Positions 17,558-27,656 of a DNA stretch of 64,000 bases are shown in pieces. A model generated the notes under the pieces. It was not told the origin of the DNA. It worked only from the letters and a program-made list of their open reading frames with translations, and made no database searches. The stretch lies in NCBI GenBank assembly GCA_965197825.1, contig CBDANW010000003.1:372001-436000 (forward strand). Reading direction: 5' to 3'. The DNA comes from CBDANW01 sp965197825 (lineage in GTDB: Bacteria > Acidobacteriota > Vicinamibacteria > Marinacidobacterales > DATDRI01). Each line of letters starts with the position of its first letter. Positions within the stretch are counted from its first letter, which is position 1. Made by a program: the position numbers and the translations under genes.

Positions 17558-18649
17558 CTAGTGGACTGTAACAACTGAACGTTTAGTGGTTTTAATGCGT
17601 CGTGACGGATCGTTGTAGGTCCACTTCACGGGCTTGGGGTCTTCGTTGTACTTGCGAATGTAGCGCATGATCTTGCGGGTCAGGTCGTGGGTTGACGTGA
17701 ACACGCCTCGATGGATCAGGGCACGCTCGATCTTGGAGAACCAGAGTTCGATTTTGTTCAGCCAGGAGGAATATGTGGGTGTGAAGTGGAGTCGGACTTT
17801 TGGGTTGGCCTCGAGGAACTGTGCGACCTTGGCGGTCTTGTGAGCCGACAGATTGTCGAGGATGACATGTATTTCGCGCTTTCGCTTGTGGCTCGCAACC
17901 AGCTGCTCCAAGAAGGCGACGAACTCCTGGCTGGTATGGCGGCGGACAGTCTTGCCCAAAACCACCCCCGTCTTCGTGTCGAAGGCGGCGTAGAGAGAAA
18001 GCGTTCCATGCCGGACGTACTCGAAACCGTGTCGCTCGGCCCGCCCGGGAGACAACGGCAAGATCGGGTCCCGTCGATCCAGGGCTTGGATCGCCGTTTT
18101 CTCATCAATACAAAACACCGCAGCGTGCTGAGGTGGATTCATATATAGACCGATGATATCCGCTGCCTTCGTCTCGAAATCCGGATCGTTGGAGGCCTTG
18201 TAATGCTCAATTCGGTGTGGCTGGAGACCATGCTTTTTCCAAGTGCGAGCCACCATCATGTGATGGATTCCCAGCTTCTTCGCAAGTCGACGCGTGCTCC
18301 AGTGAGTCGAGCCGTCGGTCGGTTTTTTCTGCGTCCACGAAAGAATCCGTGCTTCCATCCGAGGCGTGAGCACTTGAATCGGACGCCCCTCGTGACGCGC
18401 GTACAGACCTGCCAGACGCTCCTCCAAGAATCGGCGTTTCCACTTGCTGATAAAAGGCGCCGTGCAGCCCACCGTCTGCTGCACCTGCGTATAGCTTGCA
18501 CCGTCTGCCAGCAAGAGCAACATCCGAGCGATCCGCGCGTCATCCGCTCGACCGCTACGGCTCGAAACTCGTTTGCCAAGCTCCCTATGTTCCGCTTGAG
18601 TCAACACAACGGCTCTCCCTTGCATGAGAGAGATATTACGACTAAACAT
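17558..18649 (-). CDS. IS630-family transposase, copy 1
   Basis: A 363-aa transposase with an N-terminal helix-turn-helix pair (SYTQVQQTVGCTAPFISKWKRR and the RRLAKKLGIHHMMVARTWKK region) and a DDE domain. The catalytic acidic residues are in CIDEKTAIQA, VILDNLSAHK and SWLNKIELWFS, diagnostic of the IS630/Tc1-mariner group. The coding frame runs through the terminal repeat to the very end of the element: the stop TAG is made from the flanking TA duplication plus one host base. The start codon is 18 bp inside the other terminus, so a promoter within the element is hard to place. A second copy at the right edge differs at only two positions I could find over 616 shared bases. Confidence 0.93.
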   Translation of the reverse strand: MFSRNISLMQGRAVVLTQAEHRELGKRVSSRSGRADDARIARMLLLLADGASYTQVQQTVGCTAPFISKWKRRFLEERLAGLYARHEGRPIQVLTPRMEARILSWTQKKPTDGSTHWSTRRLAKKLGIHHMMVARTWKKHGLQPHRIEHYKASNDPDFETKAADIIGLYMNPPQHAAVFCIDEKTAIQALDRRDPILPLSPGRAERHGFEYVRHGTLSLYAAFDTKTGVVLGKTVRRHTSQEFVAFLEQLVASHKRKREIHVILDNLSAHKTAKVAQFLEANPKVRLHFTPTYSSWLNKIELWFSKIERALIHRGVFTSTHDLTRKIMRYIRKYNEDPKPVKWTYNDPSRRIKTTKRSVVTVH

Positions 18650-18667
18650 TTAAATGTTACAGTCCAC
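17561..18667 (-). mobile_element. IS630-family insertion sequence, 1107 bp, complete
   Basis: Both ends carry the perfect 13-bp inverted repeat GTGGACTGTAACA, and the similarity extends further inward (GTTTAGT on both sides). The dinucleotide TA is present on both flanks, the IS630-type target duplication; removing the element gives CCTAAT. It lies between groES and its upstream region and carries one transposase gene. Confidence 0.93.
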
Positions 18668-18837
18668 TAATTACGCTTGGAATTCTTCTGGAACGGATTC
18701 CCATGTTATTAGCTGGCTCTAGGTGTGTCAAGAACGGCGAGTTTTGTGTCGCAGCTATCGGAAGAGACCCGGCTCTTCGGCGGAGCTCAGCGGCGCTTGA
18801 CCGGCATCTGCGATCTTATTGTCAAGGCGACCAAATG

Positions 18838-18960
18838 CTGGCAGATGTGCTTTCTGGCGTCCCCTTCTGGCGTCGATATGCGTGATGCTGTTACTCAACC
18901 TCGTCAGACGCCTCTCGCGAACCAACGTGGCCAGACGCCTATTGACGCCAAGCTAGCGTC
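18838..18960. repeat. Intergenic repeat units (TCTGGCGTC...GTCAGACGCC family)
   Basis: Contains TTTCTGGCGTCCCCTTCTGGCGTCGATATGCGTGA, then CTCGTCAGACGCC, AACGTGGCCAGACGCC and ATTGACGCCAAGCTAGCGTC. These match the units near 16500 and 31400. The terminal GCTAG forms the stop codon of the - strand Fis-like gene. No gene is seen between the IS630 element and that gene. Confidence 0.6.
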
Positions 18961-19162
18961 TTTTTACTTTGTACGCGAGGATCTTCTTGCTGAGGGTGTT
19001 GCGGTGAATACGAAGCACCTTGGCGGCTCGGGACAAGTTGCCATTCTCGCGCTCGAGCACTCGCGCAATGAACCGTTTCTCGAACTCCTGGCGGGCTTCT
19101 TGGAATCGAATCCCCTTGCTGATCATTTCTTCCACGAGCGACTCCAGCTTCTGTTTGAGCAC
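18953..19162 (-). CDS. Small Fis-type helix-turn-helix protein
   Basis: A 69-aa protein. The C-terminal half is a Fis-family HTH (GNLSRAAKVLRIHRNTLSKKI), as at the end of NtrC-type regulators and in the nucleoid protein Fis. The first half is a helix able to dimerise. It starts with GTG 41 bp after the purC stop on the same strand, so it is probably cotranscribed with purC. DNA binding is a safe inference; targets are unknown. The stop TAG lies in the intergenic repeat. Confidence 0.8.
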   Translation of the reverse strand: MLKQKLESLVEEMISKGIRFQEARQEFEKRFIARVLERENGNLSRAAKVLRIHRNTLSKKILAYKVKRR

Positions 19163-19202
19163 GACTACTCTGCGCCTATGGCAAGCCGCTGCCGACGGAA
19201 GC

Positions 19203-20093
19203 TCATAGCTCTCGTCGCCCGGTCAGCGCACGGAAAACGTCCCAGTATCGCTCCCGAGTGCCCGCCACCACCTCTGGCGGGAGCTCGGGGCCAGGAGGTG
19301 ATTTGTCCCAGTCCAGGCTATCAAGGTAGTCGCGAACAAACTGTTTGTCGAAGCTCGGCTGACTCCGTGCGGGTTCGAAACCCTCGAGTGGCCAAAAGCG
19401 GGAGGAGTCGGGAGTCATCAGCTCATCGATCACCAGGAGCTGGTCACCCTCCATGCCGAACTCGAACTTCGTGTCGGCGATGATGATCCCCTTCCTCTCG
19501 GCTTCTTGGCTTCCGTAGCGATACAGTGCCAAGGAAGCCTCCTTCAGGCGTTGAGCCAAGTCTGAGCCAAGCTCATTTGCCAAGACCTTCTCGCTCACGG
19601 GCATGTCATGGCCTGCGTCTGCCTTGGTGGAAGGAGTAAAGAGGGGCTCGGGGAACTTCTGGGCTTGTTTGAGGCCCGAAGGGAGAGAAATACCGGAAAC
19701 CTGGCCCGTAGTCTCGTATTCCTTCAAACCACCTCCGTAGAGATAACCCCGGACGACGCACTCGAAGGGGATGAGCTTGGCGCGTTTGACGAGCATGGAG
19801 CGATGGTTCAAGACTTCCCGCCACCGGGAGAGCGAGGCTGGGAATTCCGAGACATCGGCGGTGACGATGTGATTCGGTTGAAAGTGTTGGGTGGCCGAGA
19901 ACCAATGCAGGGAGAGCTGATTGAGTATGCTTCCCTTGTCCGAGATACCCGTCGGGAGAACGACATCGAAGGCCGAGATGCGATCGGTTGCTACTATCAG
20001 GAGCCGATCCTCGACGACATACACGTCCCGAACCTTGCCGCGCCGGTGGACGGGGAGGCCTTCCAGATCGGTTTCGAGTAGAACGTTTTCCAT
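19203..20093 (-). CDS. purC: SAICAR synthetase (purine biosynthesis)
   Basis: A 296-aa enzyme of the longer, yeast-like PurC type. GKVRDVYVVEDRLLIVATDRISAFDVVLP is the N-terminal ATP-binding signature; FECVVRGYLYGGGLKEY and IIADTKFEFGM are the SAICAR synthetase signatures, and LIDELMTPDSSRFW supplies the metal ligands (here VIDELMTPDSSRFW). It joins CAIR and aspartate using ATP. Other purine genes are not adjacent. A Fis-like gene follows on the same strand. Confidence 0.96.
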   Translation of the reverse strand: MENVLLETDLEGLPVHRRGKVRDVYVVEDRLLIVATDRISAFDVVLPTGISDKGSILNQLSLHWFSATQHFQPNHIVTADVSEFPASLSRWREVLNHRSMLVKRAKLIPFECVVRGYLYGGGLKEYETTGQVSGISLPSGLKQAQKFPEPLFTPSTKADAGHDMPVSEKVLANELGSDLAQRLKEASLALYRYGSQEAERKGIIIADTKFEFGMEGDQLLVIDELMTPDSSRFWPLEGFEPARSQPSFDKQFVRDYLDSLDWDKSPPGPELPPEVVAGTRERYWDVFRALTGRREL

Positions 20094-20401
20094 CAGGAGC
20101 CGTGCGCCACTTGGTCGCGAGCTCGAGGCCGCGAAAAGTGGGTCGTTATTCTAGGAAAGGCAAGGAGGTGAGTCAAGAGCCGCTTGCTCGACAGCTCGAC
20201 AGGAAGCTACGCCCGAACGTCGTCGAGACCGGGGGGCGACGATCGGAATCCATGAAGTTCCCTAATCTGCTGGCCGCCTTTGACTTCCGGGGCCCAATCC
20301 CAGTAGATTCTATCCCCCGGTTAAAAGTAAGATGATCCTTTCATCTTGTCAGGTGAGGCCTATGCGAAGGCCGTCGGTACGACAGACTGCGTGGAAAGGA
20401 A
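20094..20401. other. Divergent intergenic region between purC and the flippase-like gene
   Basis: About 308 bases without a supported gene. It must hold the purC promoter (- strand, not confidently placed) and a + strand promoter at 20280-20309. No riboswitch consensus (for example the purine riboswitch core) was recognised. Confidence 0.5.
20280..20309 (+). promoter_or_regulatory. Predicted promoter for the flippase-like gene and nrdR
   Basis: TTGACT, an 18-bp spacer and TAGATT lie about 90 bp before the membrane-protein start. Five of six and four of six positions match the sigma-70 consensus. Confidence 0.45.
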
Positions 20402-21514
20402 GTGAGAGTCCAGATGGTAGGGACACCGGGCGGTTCGGTCTCGCTGGAGGCTGGGCCGAAGGATGGGCCGAAGGATGGGAAGGACCCGCGGGGCTCCCGG
20501 CGCCTCCAGTCGGTGGCTCTGGCTCTGGTCGGCCTGTCTCTTCTGGTTCTCTTCTTCAAGGACGCAGACTTCGCCGCCATAGCCGAAAGCCTTTCCGCCG
20601 CAAACGGCTGGCTTATCGCGATGGCGATCACGCTGACGATGGTGAGCTATCTCGTGCGTGCCCTCCGCTGGAGGTATCTCTTAGCTCCCGTGGGACGGGC
20701 GCGGCTCAGGATTTGCTTCGAGACCACGGTGATCGGGTTCATGGTGAATTTCCTCGTGCCTCCGGGTCGGCTCGGGGAGCTCGCCCGTCCCTATCTACTG
20801 GCCCGCCGCGAAGGGTTGTCGGCTTCCAGCACTTTTGCCACGGTGTTTCTCGAGCGCGTGCTCGATCTGGCGACGGTGGTACTGCTCGTGGGAGGCTGGC
20901 TCACGTTCGGCCGGGGACCGCAGGGGGCCGGAAGCGAGGAGGCCGTGTACGGGCTGAAGGTCGGCGGTCTGCTGGCGTTTACCGGGGTGGCGCTGGGATT
21001 GGGAGCGATGTTTTTGTTCGCTCGCAACACTCGTCGAGGTGGCTCTCTGTTGGCTTGGGTCGAGACGGTGATCCGCAAGTTGCCCGCCAAGGTTGCAGAG
21101 CCGGCCTTTCAATTCATCAAGAGTTTCGTGGAGGGCCTGGGGGTTCTCGACGACCGAAGCAACTTGGCTCGAGCGGGATTCCTTTCCTTTATCTTGTGGC
21201 TAAACATATCTTTCGCATTGTGGTTGGCGATCCACGCATTTCAGGTCGAGATTCCGTTTGGAGCCACGTTTCTCGTTATAGGGTTCTTGACGGTGGGGGT
21301 GGCTGTTCCCACACCCGGCGCGGTAGGGGGATACCACCTAATGTGTGCTCTCGCACTTACACTGATGTTCGGAGTCAACGAGAATACCGCCAAAGCGATT
21401 GCGCTAACGAGTCACGCGATCGCCTTCATTCCGGTAAGCGTACTGGGTATGGTTTTCTTCATCCGGGAAGGGATGAGTCTGCGAGAGATAAGAAGCATAA
21501 CGACCGCAGCCTGA
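20402..21514 (+). CDS. Lysylphosphatidylglycerol synthase TM/flippase-like (YbhN-type) membrane protein
   Basis: A 370-aa polytopic protein with about eight hydrophobic segments. The family signature is present: SYLVRALRWRYLL, then FMVNFLVPPGRLGELARPYLL with a conserved PGRLGE, FLERVLDLATV, and the later VPTPGAVGGYH motif. This is the integral-membrane domain shared by MprF and by stand-alone proteins of unclear substrate. A tandem GPKDGPKDGK sits in the cytoplasmic N-tail. The start is GTG with AAAGGAA very close upstream, or the ATG 12 bases later. nrdR follows 66 bases downstream. Lipid or polyprenol translocation is only inferred. Confidence 0.82.
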   Translation: MRVQMVGTPGGSVSLEAGPKDGPKDGKDPRGSRRLQSVALALVGLSLLVLFFKDADFAAIAESLSAANGWLIAMAITLTMVSYLVRALRWRYLLAPVGRARLRICFETTVIGFMVNFLVPPGRLGELARPYLLARREGLSASSTFATVFLERVLDLATVVLLVGGWLTFGRGPQGAGSEEAVYGLKVGGLLAFTGVALGLGAMFLFARNTRRGGSLLAWVETVIRKLPAKVAEPAFQFIKSFVEGLGVLDDRSNLARAGFLSFILWLNISFALWLAIHAFQVEIPFGATFLVIGFLTVGVAVPTPGAVGGYHLMCALALTLMFGVNENTAKAIALTSHAIAFIPVSVLGMVFFIREGMSLREIRSITTAA

Positions 21515-21580
21515 CAGTTTGGCGGGGGCGATGCGGCCGAGGCGATCGATTCGGACGAGCCGAAGGAGGAGGTAGGCGCT

Positions 21581-22054
21581 GTGAAGTGTCCCTTTTGCGA
21601 CTACATGGGTGACAAAGTAGTCGATTCGAGAGAGAGCAAGGAAGGTGAGGCGATCCGTCGACGGCGCCAATGTCTAGGTTGCAAGCGCCGCTTCACCAGC
21701 TACGAAAGAATCGACCAGATTCCGTACATGGTCGTCAAGAAAGACGGCCAGCGGGAGCGGTTCGACCGGGAGAAAATCCTCAACGGACTCTTGAAGGCGT
21801 GCGAGAAGCGTCCGGTCTCGGTGACGAAGCTGGAGGCCATCGTTGAGCGAGTCGAGCAGACGTTGCAGGAGAGCCCGGACAAGGAAGTAGCGGCCACCGA
21901 GATTGGCGAGTTCGTGATGTCCGAGCTGAAGAGGCTCGACCAGGTTGCGTACGTGAGATTCGCGTCGGTGTACCGGCATTTCAAAGATGCCCACGAGTTC
22001 GTGGAAACCATCCGTGGCTTGTTGGATAGCACCGAGCAGGAGGGCGAGCGTTAA
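21581..22054 (+). CDS. nrdR: Transcriptional repressor NrdR
   Basis: A 157-aa NrdR. The N-terminal zinc ribbon is MKCPFC...CLGCKRRFTSYER, with Cys pairs at residues ~3/6 and ~31/34, and an ATP-cone domain (VVKKDGQRERFDREKILNGLLKACEKRPV) follows. It senses (d)ATP and represses ribonucleotide reductase genes. The start is GTG after a GGAGGAGG ribosome-binding site. No nrd gene lies in the window. The TAA stop is the left boundary of a palindromic element. Confidence 0.96.
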   Translation: MKCPFCDYMGDKVVDSRESKEGEAIRRRRQCLGCKRRFTSYERIDQIPYMVVKKDGQRERFDREKILNGLLKACEKRPVSVTKLEAIVERVEQTLQESPDKEVAATEIGEFVMSELKRLDQVAYVRFASVYRHFKDAHEFVETIRGLLDSTEQEGER

Positions 22055-22210
22055 GGGTCCGGGCAAGAATAAATGCCCATTCTTGGGCGTCGAGGCGCCC
22101 GTCTGGCAAGGCGCGAGAAGTGAATAATATCTGGATATATGACCGACGAGCACGCAGCCAGACGGGATGCATCGGCGTCCAAGAATCGGTAGTTATTCTT
22201 GCTCGGGCCC
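22055..22210. repeat. Palindromic TA(A)-bounded element (MITE-like), copy 2
   Basis: A 156-bp near-palindrome flanked on both sides by TAA; the left TAA is the nrdR stop. The arms read GGGTCCGGGCAAGAATAA on the left and GGGCCCGAGCAAGAATAA from the right end inward, and pairing resumes with ATTCTTGG(G/A)CG and CCCGTCTGGC. The centre ATAATATCTGGATATAT is itself symmetric. The core (CTGGC...AAGGCGCGAGAAG...GCAGCCAG, 22103-22161) matches the cores of the asnS and pgpA elements. Confidence 0.82.
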
Positions 22211-22257
22211 TAAGGTGAAGTTGTGCCTGTTTCGAGACTGCTGTACGATAAAAAGTT

Positions 22258-22794
22258 ATGCATCGCCGCATTCATCTTGCACTTTGGTTCGTGCTGTTGG
22301 GCCATCTGCCCGCCGCGGCGGCGGAGCTGCTCGATCTGAGTCTGCTCGTCAAGGAAAAGAAGATATTCGTGACCTTTCGAATGACGGATGCGTTCAATGA
22401 CGACATCGAGAGGACGATCTCGAGCGGCCTGCCGGTTAGCTTTCGCTACGACGTGCAGCTCAAGAAAGTTCGCGCGATTTGGCTCAATCAAAAAGTCGAT
22501 ACCCGGCGGATTACGAACACGGTTACTTACGACAACATCACCGAGCGCTACACACTCTCCCGGGATATCGACGGCGGAATCGTCGCAACCGATATCGTGG
22601 CCGGTCTCAACGACATGATGCAATTCATGACCGTCATCGACGATTTGGCTCTCTTCGACGTGTCGAATCTGGAACCAAACGCGGACTACTACTTGAGAGT
22701 GAAAGGGCTGGTGAAGGAGAGGAACCTTTTCCTGTTCGTACCCTGGGATCAAGACTCTGGCTGGGAGAAGACATACTTCACGTATCTCCCCTGA
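22258..22794 (+). CDS. DUF4390 exported protein
   Basis: A 178-aa protein with an N-terminal signal peptide (basic MHRRIH, hydrophobic core, cleavage near AAAAELL). The rest is beta-rich: VTFRMTDAFNDDIERTISSGLPVSF, a central LSRDIDGG segment and the terminal WDQDSGWEKTYFTYLP. DUF4390 proteins are found directly upstream of NtrY-type kinases in several phyla, and the next gene here, 25 bases away, is exactly that. A periplasmic accessory to the kinase is a reasonable but unproven idea. Function unknown. Confidence 0.8.
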   Translation: MHRRIHLALWFVLLGHLPAAAAELLDLSLLVKEKKIFVTFRMTDAFNDDIERTISSGLPVSFRYDVQLKKVRAIWLNQKVDTRRITNTVTYDNITERYTLSRDIDGGIVATDIVAGLNDMMQFMTVIDDLALFDVSNLEPNADYYLRVKGLVKERNLFLFVPWDQDSGWEKTYFTYLP

Positions 22795-22819
22795 GTCGGC
22801 CTGAGCCGGCACGAGCGTC

Positions 22820-25084
22820 ATGGCGAGCACCGAGAAGCCTCGAACGAAGAAAGAGTTCAAGGACAACCCACGCCTGCTGGCGGCGGTCGTTGTCTTGCTG
22901 GCTGCCATACCAATTGTCAGCACATACCTGATAGGGAAGTCCCAGTCTTTCTCGCCGGGATTTCTGGCGCGCGTCTTCCTCTACGGATTCACCGTAGTCA
23001 ACCTGACGGTGCTGTCGGTCCTGGTCTTCGTTCTGGCGAGAAACTTGATCAAACTCTTCATCGAAAGGCGTCGGGCGGTATTAGGAGCGAAGTTCAAGAC
23101 CAAATTGGTGATGATTTTCGTCGGATTCGCCCTCTTTCCCTCCGCGTTGATCATCCTCGTGGGTAGCCGACTTATCTCCACGAGCGTCGAGCTTTGGTTC
23201 AGTCAGCCCGTGGAAACAGTCCTCTTGGGATCGCAGGACGTGGTGGAGTCCTACTATCAAGAAAAGCAGGAGAGCGCGACTTTCTACGCGCGCATACTTT
23301 CCAATGAGACCTCGCAGCAACGACTCTTTGCCCCCGCGAACGTACGAGCGCTTTTCCGCACCATGGAGTCACGCCTCACGCAGTACCGACTGGACATGAT
23401 CAACGTATTCTCTACGGACGGCGAGCTGGCGACACTTGTTCACCCTGGGCTTCCGTTGAGCGACTACAATCCCGACTCGGCGCGCCGTCTCGCGGAAATC
23501 GGCCTCCGTGGAGAGGAAAGGTTGTTCCAGGACGAGCTGGGGGGTGGAGCCTTGGTGCGCTACGTTTCTCCGATCTACGGGTCGGGGACCGAGGACGTCA
23601 TCGGGGCCGTCGTCGTGTCCCACTTCGTTCCCCGATCGTTGGCCACGACGCTCGAGCTTGTGAACGACCAGGCCAATGACTACCGTCAAGCGGAGGCTCA
23701 GAAGGAACCGATTCAAGATCTGTTCCTTTCTTTCTTCGTGATGGTCTCTCTGCTCGTGCTTTTCTCTTCAACCTGGATCGGGCTCTATTTGGCCAAACGG
23801 ATTACGGTTCCCATTCGCGAGCTGGCGGAGGCCACCGAGCGGATCATGGCCGGTGACCTTGACCACTCGGTCGGCGGCGCGGCGGTAGATGAGCTCGGCA
23901 TGTTGATGGCGTCTTTCAACAAAATGACGGCCCAGCTCAAAGCGAGTCAGCTTCGCCTCGAGAAATCGAGCCGCGATCTCGAGCTCAAGAACTCTGAAGT
24001 CGATCGCCGCCGCCGCTATATCGAAACGGTGCTGGAGAACATCACGACAGGAATCGTCTCGATGAACCGGGACGGCATCTTGACGACGGTCAATCCTGCT
24101 GCTTTGAGGATGTTGGAGCTTGGACGAGACGTCGTCGGGCGACACTATCGTGACGTATTCGGTGACGACGATCTTGCAGAGCTCCAGCCCCTACTGGAAG
24201 GCATGGAAGGAGACGGGCATCGGGCACGCGAGGAGGAGGTCAACGTCATCGTAGGCGGCCGCGAGCTTCATCTGTCCGTATACCTCACGATGTTGACCGG
24301 CGCTTCGGGCAAGCCGACCGGCCTCCTGATGGTATTGGATGATCTGACGCAGCTCCTACGGGCACAAAAGGTGGCGGCGTGGCGCGAAGTAGCCAGGCGT
24401 CTGGCCCACGAAATAAAGAACCCGCTCACTCCGATTCAATTGTCTGCGCAGCGGATTCGTAAGCACGCTCGGTCCAAGACCATTGAGCTCCCTCGAATCG
24501 TCGAGGAATGCACGGGAACGATCATCGATGAGGTTGATTCACTCAAGAGTCTGGTAGACGAGTTCTCTCAGTTCGCGCGCATGCCGACGGTCGCGGCGCA
24601 GCGCCAGGCGGTCCACCCGCTGCTGGATGCCACGCTCGAGTTATACGACGGCCTGTTCAAGGGCCTCAAGCTGGAGAAGCGTTTCGCGGCCCAGCTTCCG
24701 GACTTGAGTCTCGATCCGGATCTCATTCGTCGAGTCTTCATCAACATCATCGACAATGCCATCGAGGCGACCTCGGGCAAGGGGCACGTCGTCGTGACCA
24801 CGTCTCATGAGCCCCAGACGAATGTCGTGGTGATCGAGATCGCCGATGACGGTCCGGGGATCCCCCCCGAGGATCGGGATAAACTCTTCGTTCCGTATTA
24901 CTCCACGAAGCGCCGGGGAAGTGGTCTCGGTCTGGCCATCGTTAGTCGGCTCGTCGCCGAGCACCGAGGTAGGATCCGGGTCGAAAGCAATCAGCCGAGG
25001 GGCTCACGCTTCATTCTGGAGTTCCCGGTTGCCGAACGCCCGGTCGGTGTGGGCACGTCGTCCGCGCCAATCCAACCCAGCTAA
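22820..25084 (+). CDS. ntrY: NtrY-like sensor histidine kinase
   Basis: A 754-aa membrane kinase. Hydrophobic segments lie near residues 16-38, 55-75 and 95-110, with another near 300-320; an extracytoplasmic loop lies between. The cytoplasmic part has HAMP (AKRITVPIRELAEATERIMAGDLDHSV), PAS (VLENITTGIVSMNRDG), HisKA with the phospho-acceptor in RRLAHEIKNPLTP, and HATPase with N-, G1- and G2-box motifs (NIIDNAIEAT, DDGPGIP, GSGLGLAIV). It pairs with the NtrX-type regulator 9 bases downstream. NtrYX systems respond to nitrogen, redox or envelope cues; the signal here is unknown. Confidence 0.92.
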   Translation: MASTEKPRTKKEFKDNPRLLAAVVVLLAAIPIVSTYLIGKSQSFSPGFLARVFLYGFTVVNLTVLSVLVFVLARNLIKLFIERRRAVLGAKFKTKLVMIFVGFALFPSALIILVGSRLISTSVELWFSQPVETVLLGSQDVVESYYQEKQESATFYARILSNETSQQRLFAPANVRALFRTMESRLTQYRLDMINVFSTDGELATLVHPGLPLSDYNPDSARRLAEIGLRGEERLFQDELGGGALVRYVSPIYGSGTEDVIGAVVVSHFVPRSLATTLELVNDQANDYRQAEAQKEPIQDLFLSFFVMVSLLVLFSSTWIGLYLAKRITVPIRELAEATERIMAGDLDHSVGGAAVDELGMLMASFNKMTAQLKASQLRLEKSSRDLELKNSEVDRRRRYIETVLENITTGIVSMNRDGILTTVNPAALRMLELGRDVVGRHYRDVFGDDDLAELQPLLEGMEGDGHRAREEEVNVIVGGRELHLSVYLTMLTGASGKPTGLLMVLDDLTQLLRAQKVAAWREVARRLAHEIKNPLTPIQLSAQRIRKHARSKTIELPRIVEECTGTIIDEVDSLKSLVDEFSQFARMPTVAAQRQAVHPLLDATLELYDGLFKGLKLEKRFAAQLPDLSLDPDLIRRVFINIIDNAIEATSGKGHVVVTTSHEPQTNVVVIEIADDGPGIPPEDRDKLFVPYYSTKRRGSGLGLAIVSRLVAEHRGRIRVESNQPRGSRFILEFPVAERPVGVGTSSAPIQPS

Positions 25085-25093
25085 GGGGTTCGC

Positions 25094-26469
<1,376 letters not shown>

Positions 26470-26470
<1 letters not shown>

Positions 26471-26516
26471 TGCCCTGTATCAGTGACTTAGGTGACGAAT
26501 TACTGATACAGGGCAC
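26470..26516. repeat. 47-bp palindrome (MITE-like arms only), copy 3; possible bidirectional terminator
   Basis: TA of the ntrX stop precedes GTGCCCTGTATCAGT, and the right end ACTGATACAGGGCAC is followed by TA. The inner part of the right arm read inward, CAGTAATTCGTCAC, is identical to the left arm of the asnS element, so this looks like an internally deleted relative. It lies between convergent genes and would fold into a strong hairpin. Confidence 0.8.
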
Positions 26517-26531
26517 TAGCACGCCGCCGCC

Positions 26532-27452
26532 TCAGAACGGACTTTTCTCGCCCAGTTTTTTCTTGGCGCTGATTTCGAGTACCTTGTCCTCAGCGAACTC
26601 AAGAAGCCTCGAAGAACGTACTGCGGCGTCAGGCAACGCGTCCTGAGGTACCAGCCCGACTATCTCGGAGCCCGCAACGGTTGTTCCGAGTCGCTCCGCC
26701 TCCGCGGAGACTTGCTCGAAAACGCGTACCATCGGAGTCGTCCGATAGTCCGTTAGGTTCATGGATACTTGGGTTTGGTGCCGATCGGCTAGGTAGAAAC
26801 CCAGTGCTTTGACCGAGGGCGGCCCACCGCTCGATGCGCGGACGCTCCTGGCGATAGCCTTCGCGATTTCGATCCGGTTGGAGTCAAGGTTGACGTTGAA
26901 TGCGATCAATACCTTTCTCGCTCCGATGGCCGAGGCACCGGCGCTCGCGTGGGGACGAGCAGGGCCGAAGTCCGGCTTCCAGAAAGGGTCCTTCAACTTT
27001 TCGGCCAAGCCCTCGAATTGACCGCTGCGAACCAGCGCCAGGTCCGACCGGCCTCTCTGCACGGCGGCTTCCTCGTACAGGAAAATGGGTACGTCGAATC
27101 GGGCGGCCACCCGTTCCGCGACCCGGCGGGAGAGCGAAACGCACTCCGCCATCGTGGCGTCTTGCAAGGGTACGAAGGGCAGGACATCTACCGCCCCAAT
27201 CCGCGGATGCTGGCCGCGGTGCGAGCGGAGATCGATATGATCCACGGAAGCCTCGAACAAACGTAGGGAAGACTCCTCGAGGGCCTCGGGATCCCCGATG
27301 GCGGTTAGAACGGTCCGGTTGTGCGAAGCGTCGGACGAGACATTCAAGAGGTGGGTTCCAGCGGGTGCCCCAAAAGCTTTCGCGACGGCTTCGATGATGT
27401 CGAGGCGGCGGCCCTCACTGACGTTGGGCACGGCCTCGATGATCCCCGCCAT
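26532..27452 (-). CDS. ftcD: Glutamate formimidoyltransferase
   Basis: A 306-aa protein matching the N- and C-subdomains of formiminotransferase: IIEAVPNVSEGRR at the start, SSDASHNRTVLT, then the folate-site region HRGQHPRIGAVDVLPFVPL, and later VSMNLTDYRTTPM. It moves the formimino group from N-formimino-glutamate to tetrahydrofolate in histidine degradation. The cyclodeaminase domain of bifunctional enzymes is absent, and no other hut genes are near. Transcribed convergently with ntrX, separated by the small palindrome. Confidence 0.92.
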   Translation of the reverse strand: MAGIIEAVPNVSEGRRLDIIEAVAKAFGAPAGTHLLNVSSDASHNRTVLTAIGDPEALEESSLRLFEASVDHIDLRSHRGQHPRIGAVDVLPFVPLQDATMAECVSLSRRVAERVAARFDVPIFLYEEAAVQRGRSDLALVRSGQFEGLAEKLKDPFWKPDFGPARPHASAGASAIGARKVLIAFNVNLDSNRIEIAKAIARSVRASSGGPPSVKALGFYLADRHQTQVSMNLTDYRTTPMVRVFEQVSAEAERLGTTVAGSEIVGLVPQDALPDAAVRSSRLLEFAEDKVLEISAKKKLGEKSPF

Positions 27453-27546
27453 TCTTACTTACCTTCCAGGCCTCCCAGGGGCGGGGGGTCGTTGGACTTG
27501 CCGGCAGCTACCGCCTTTGGCTCCTCTGACCAGCCCGTAAAAGTGC

Positions 27547-27600
27547 TTGACCTAGACACACTTACTGGTGTATGTATCATAGTAGGAGAGCTGTAAGTGT
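27547..27600 (+). promoter_or_regulatory. Possible promoter with flanking inverted repeat
   Basis: TTGACC, an 18-bp spacer and TATGTA (or TATCAT four bases later) lie about 80 bp before the TPR membrane-protein gene. ACACTTAC at 27558 and its complement GTAAGTGT at 27593 form an inverted repeat spanning the -10 region, an arrangement compatible with an operator. AT-rich compared with its surroundings. Confidence 0.35.
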
Positions 27601-27656
27601 ATCATGCAACCTCCAAGGAAAAGGGGCCGGAAGCGTTCCACGGGTTCTAGATAGAG

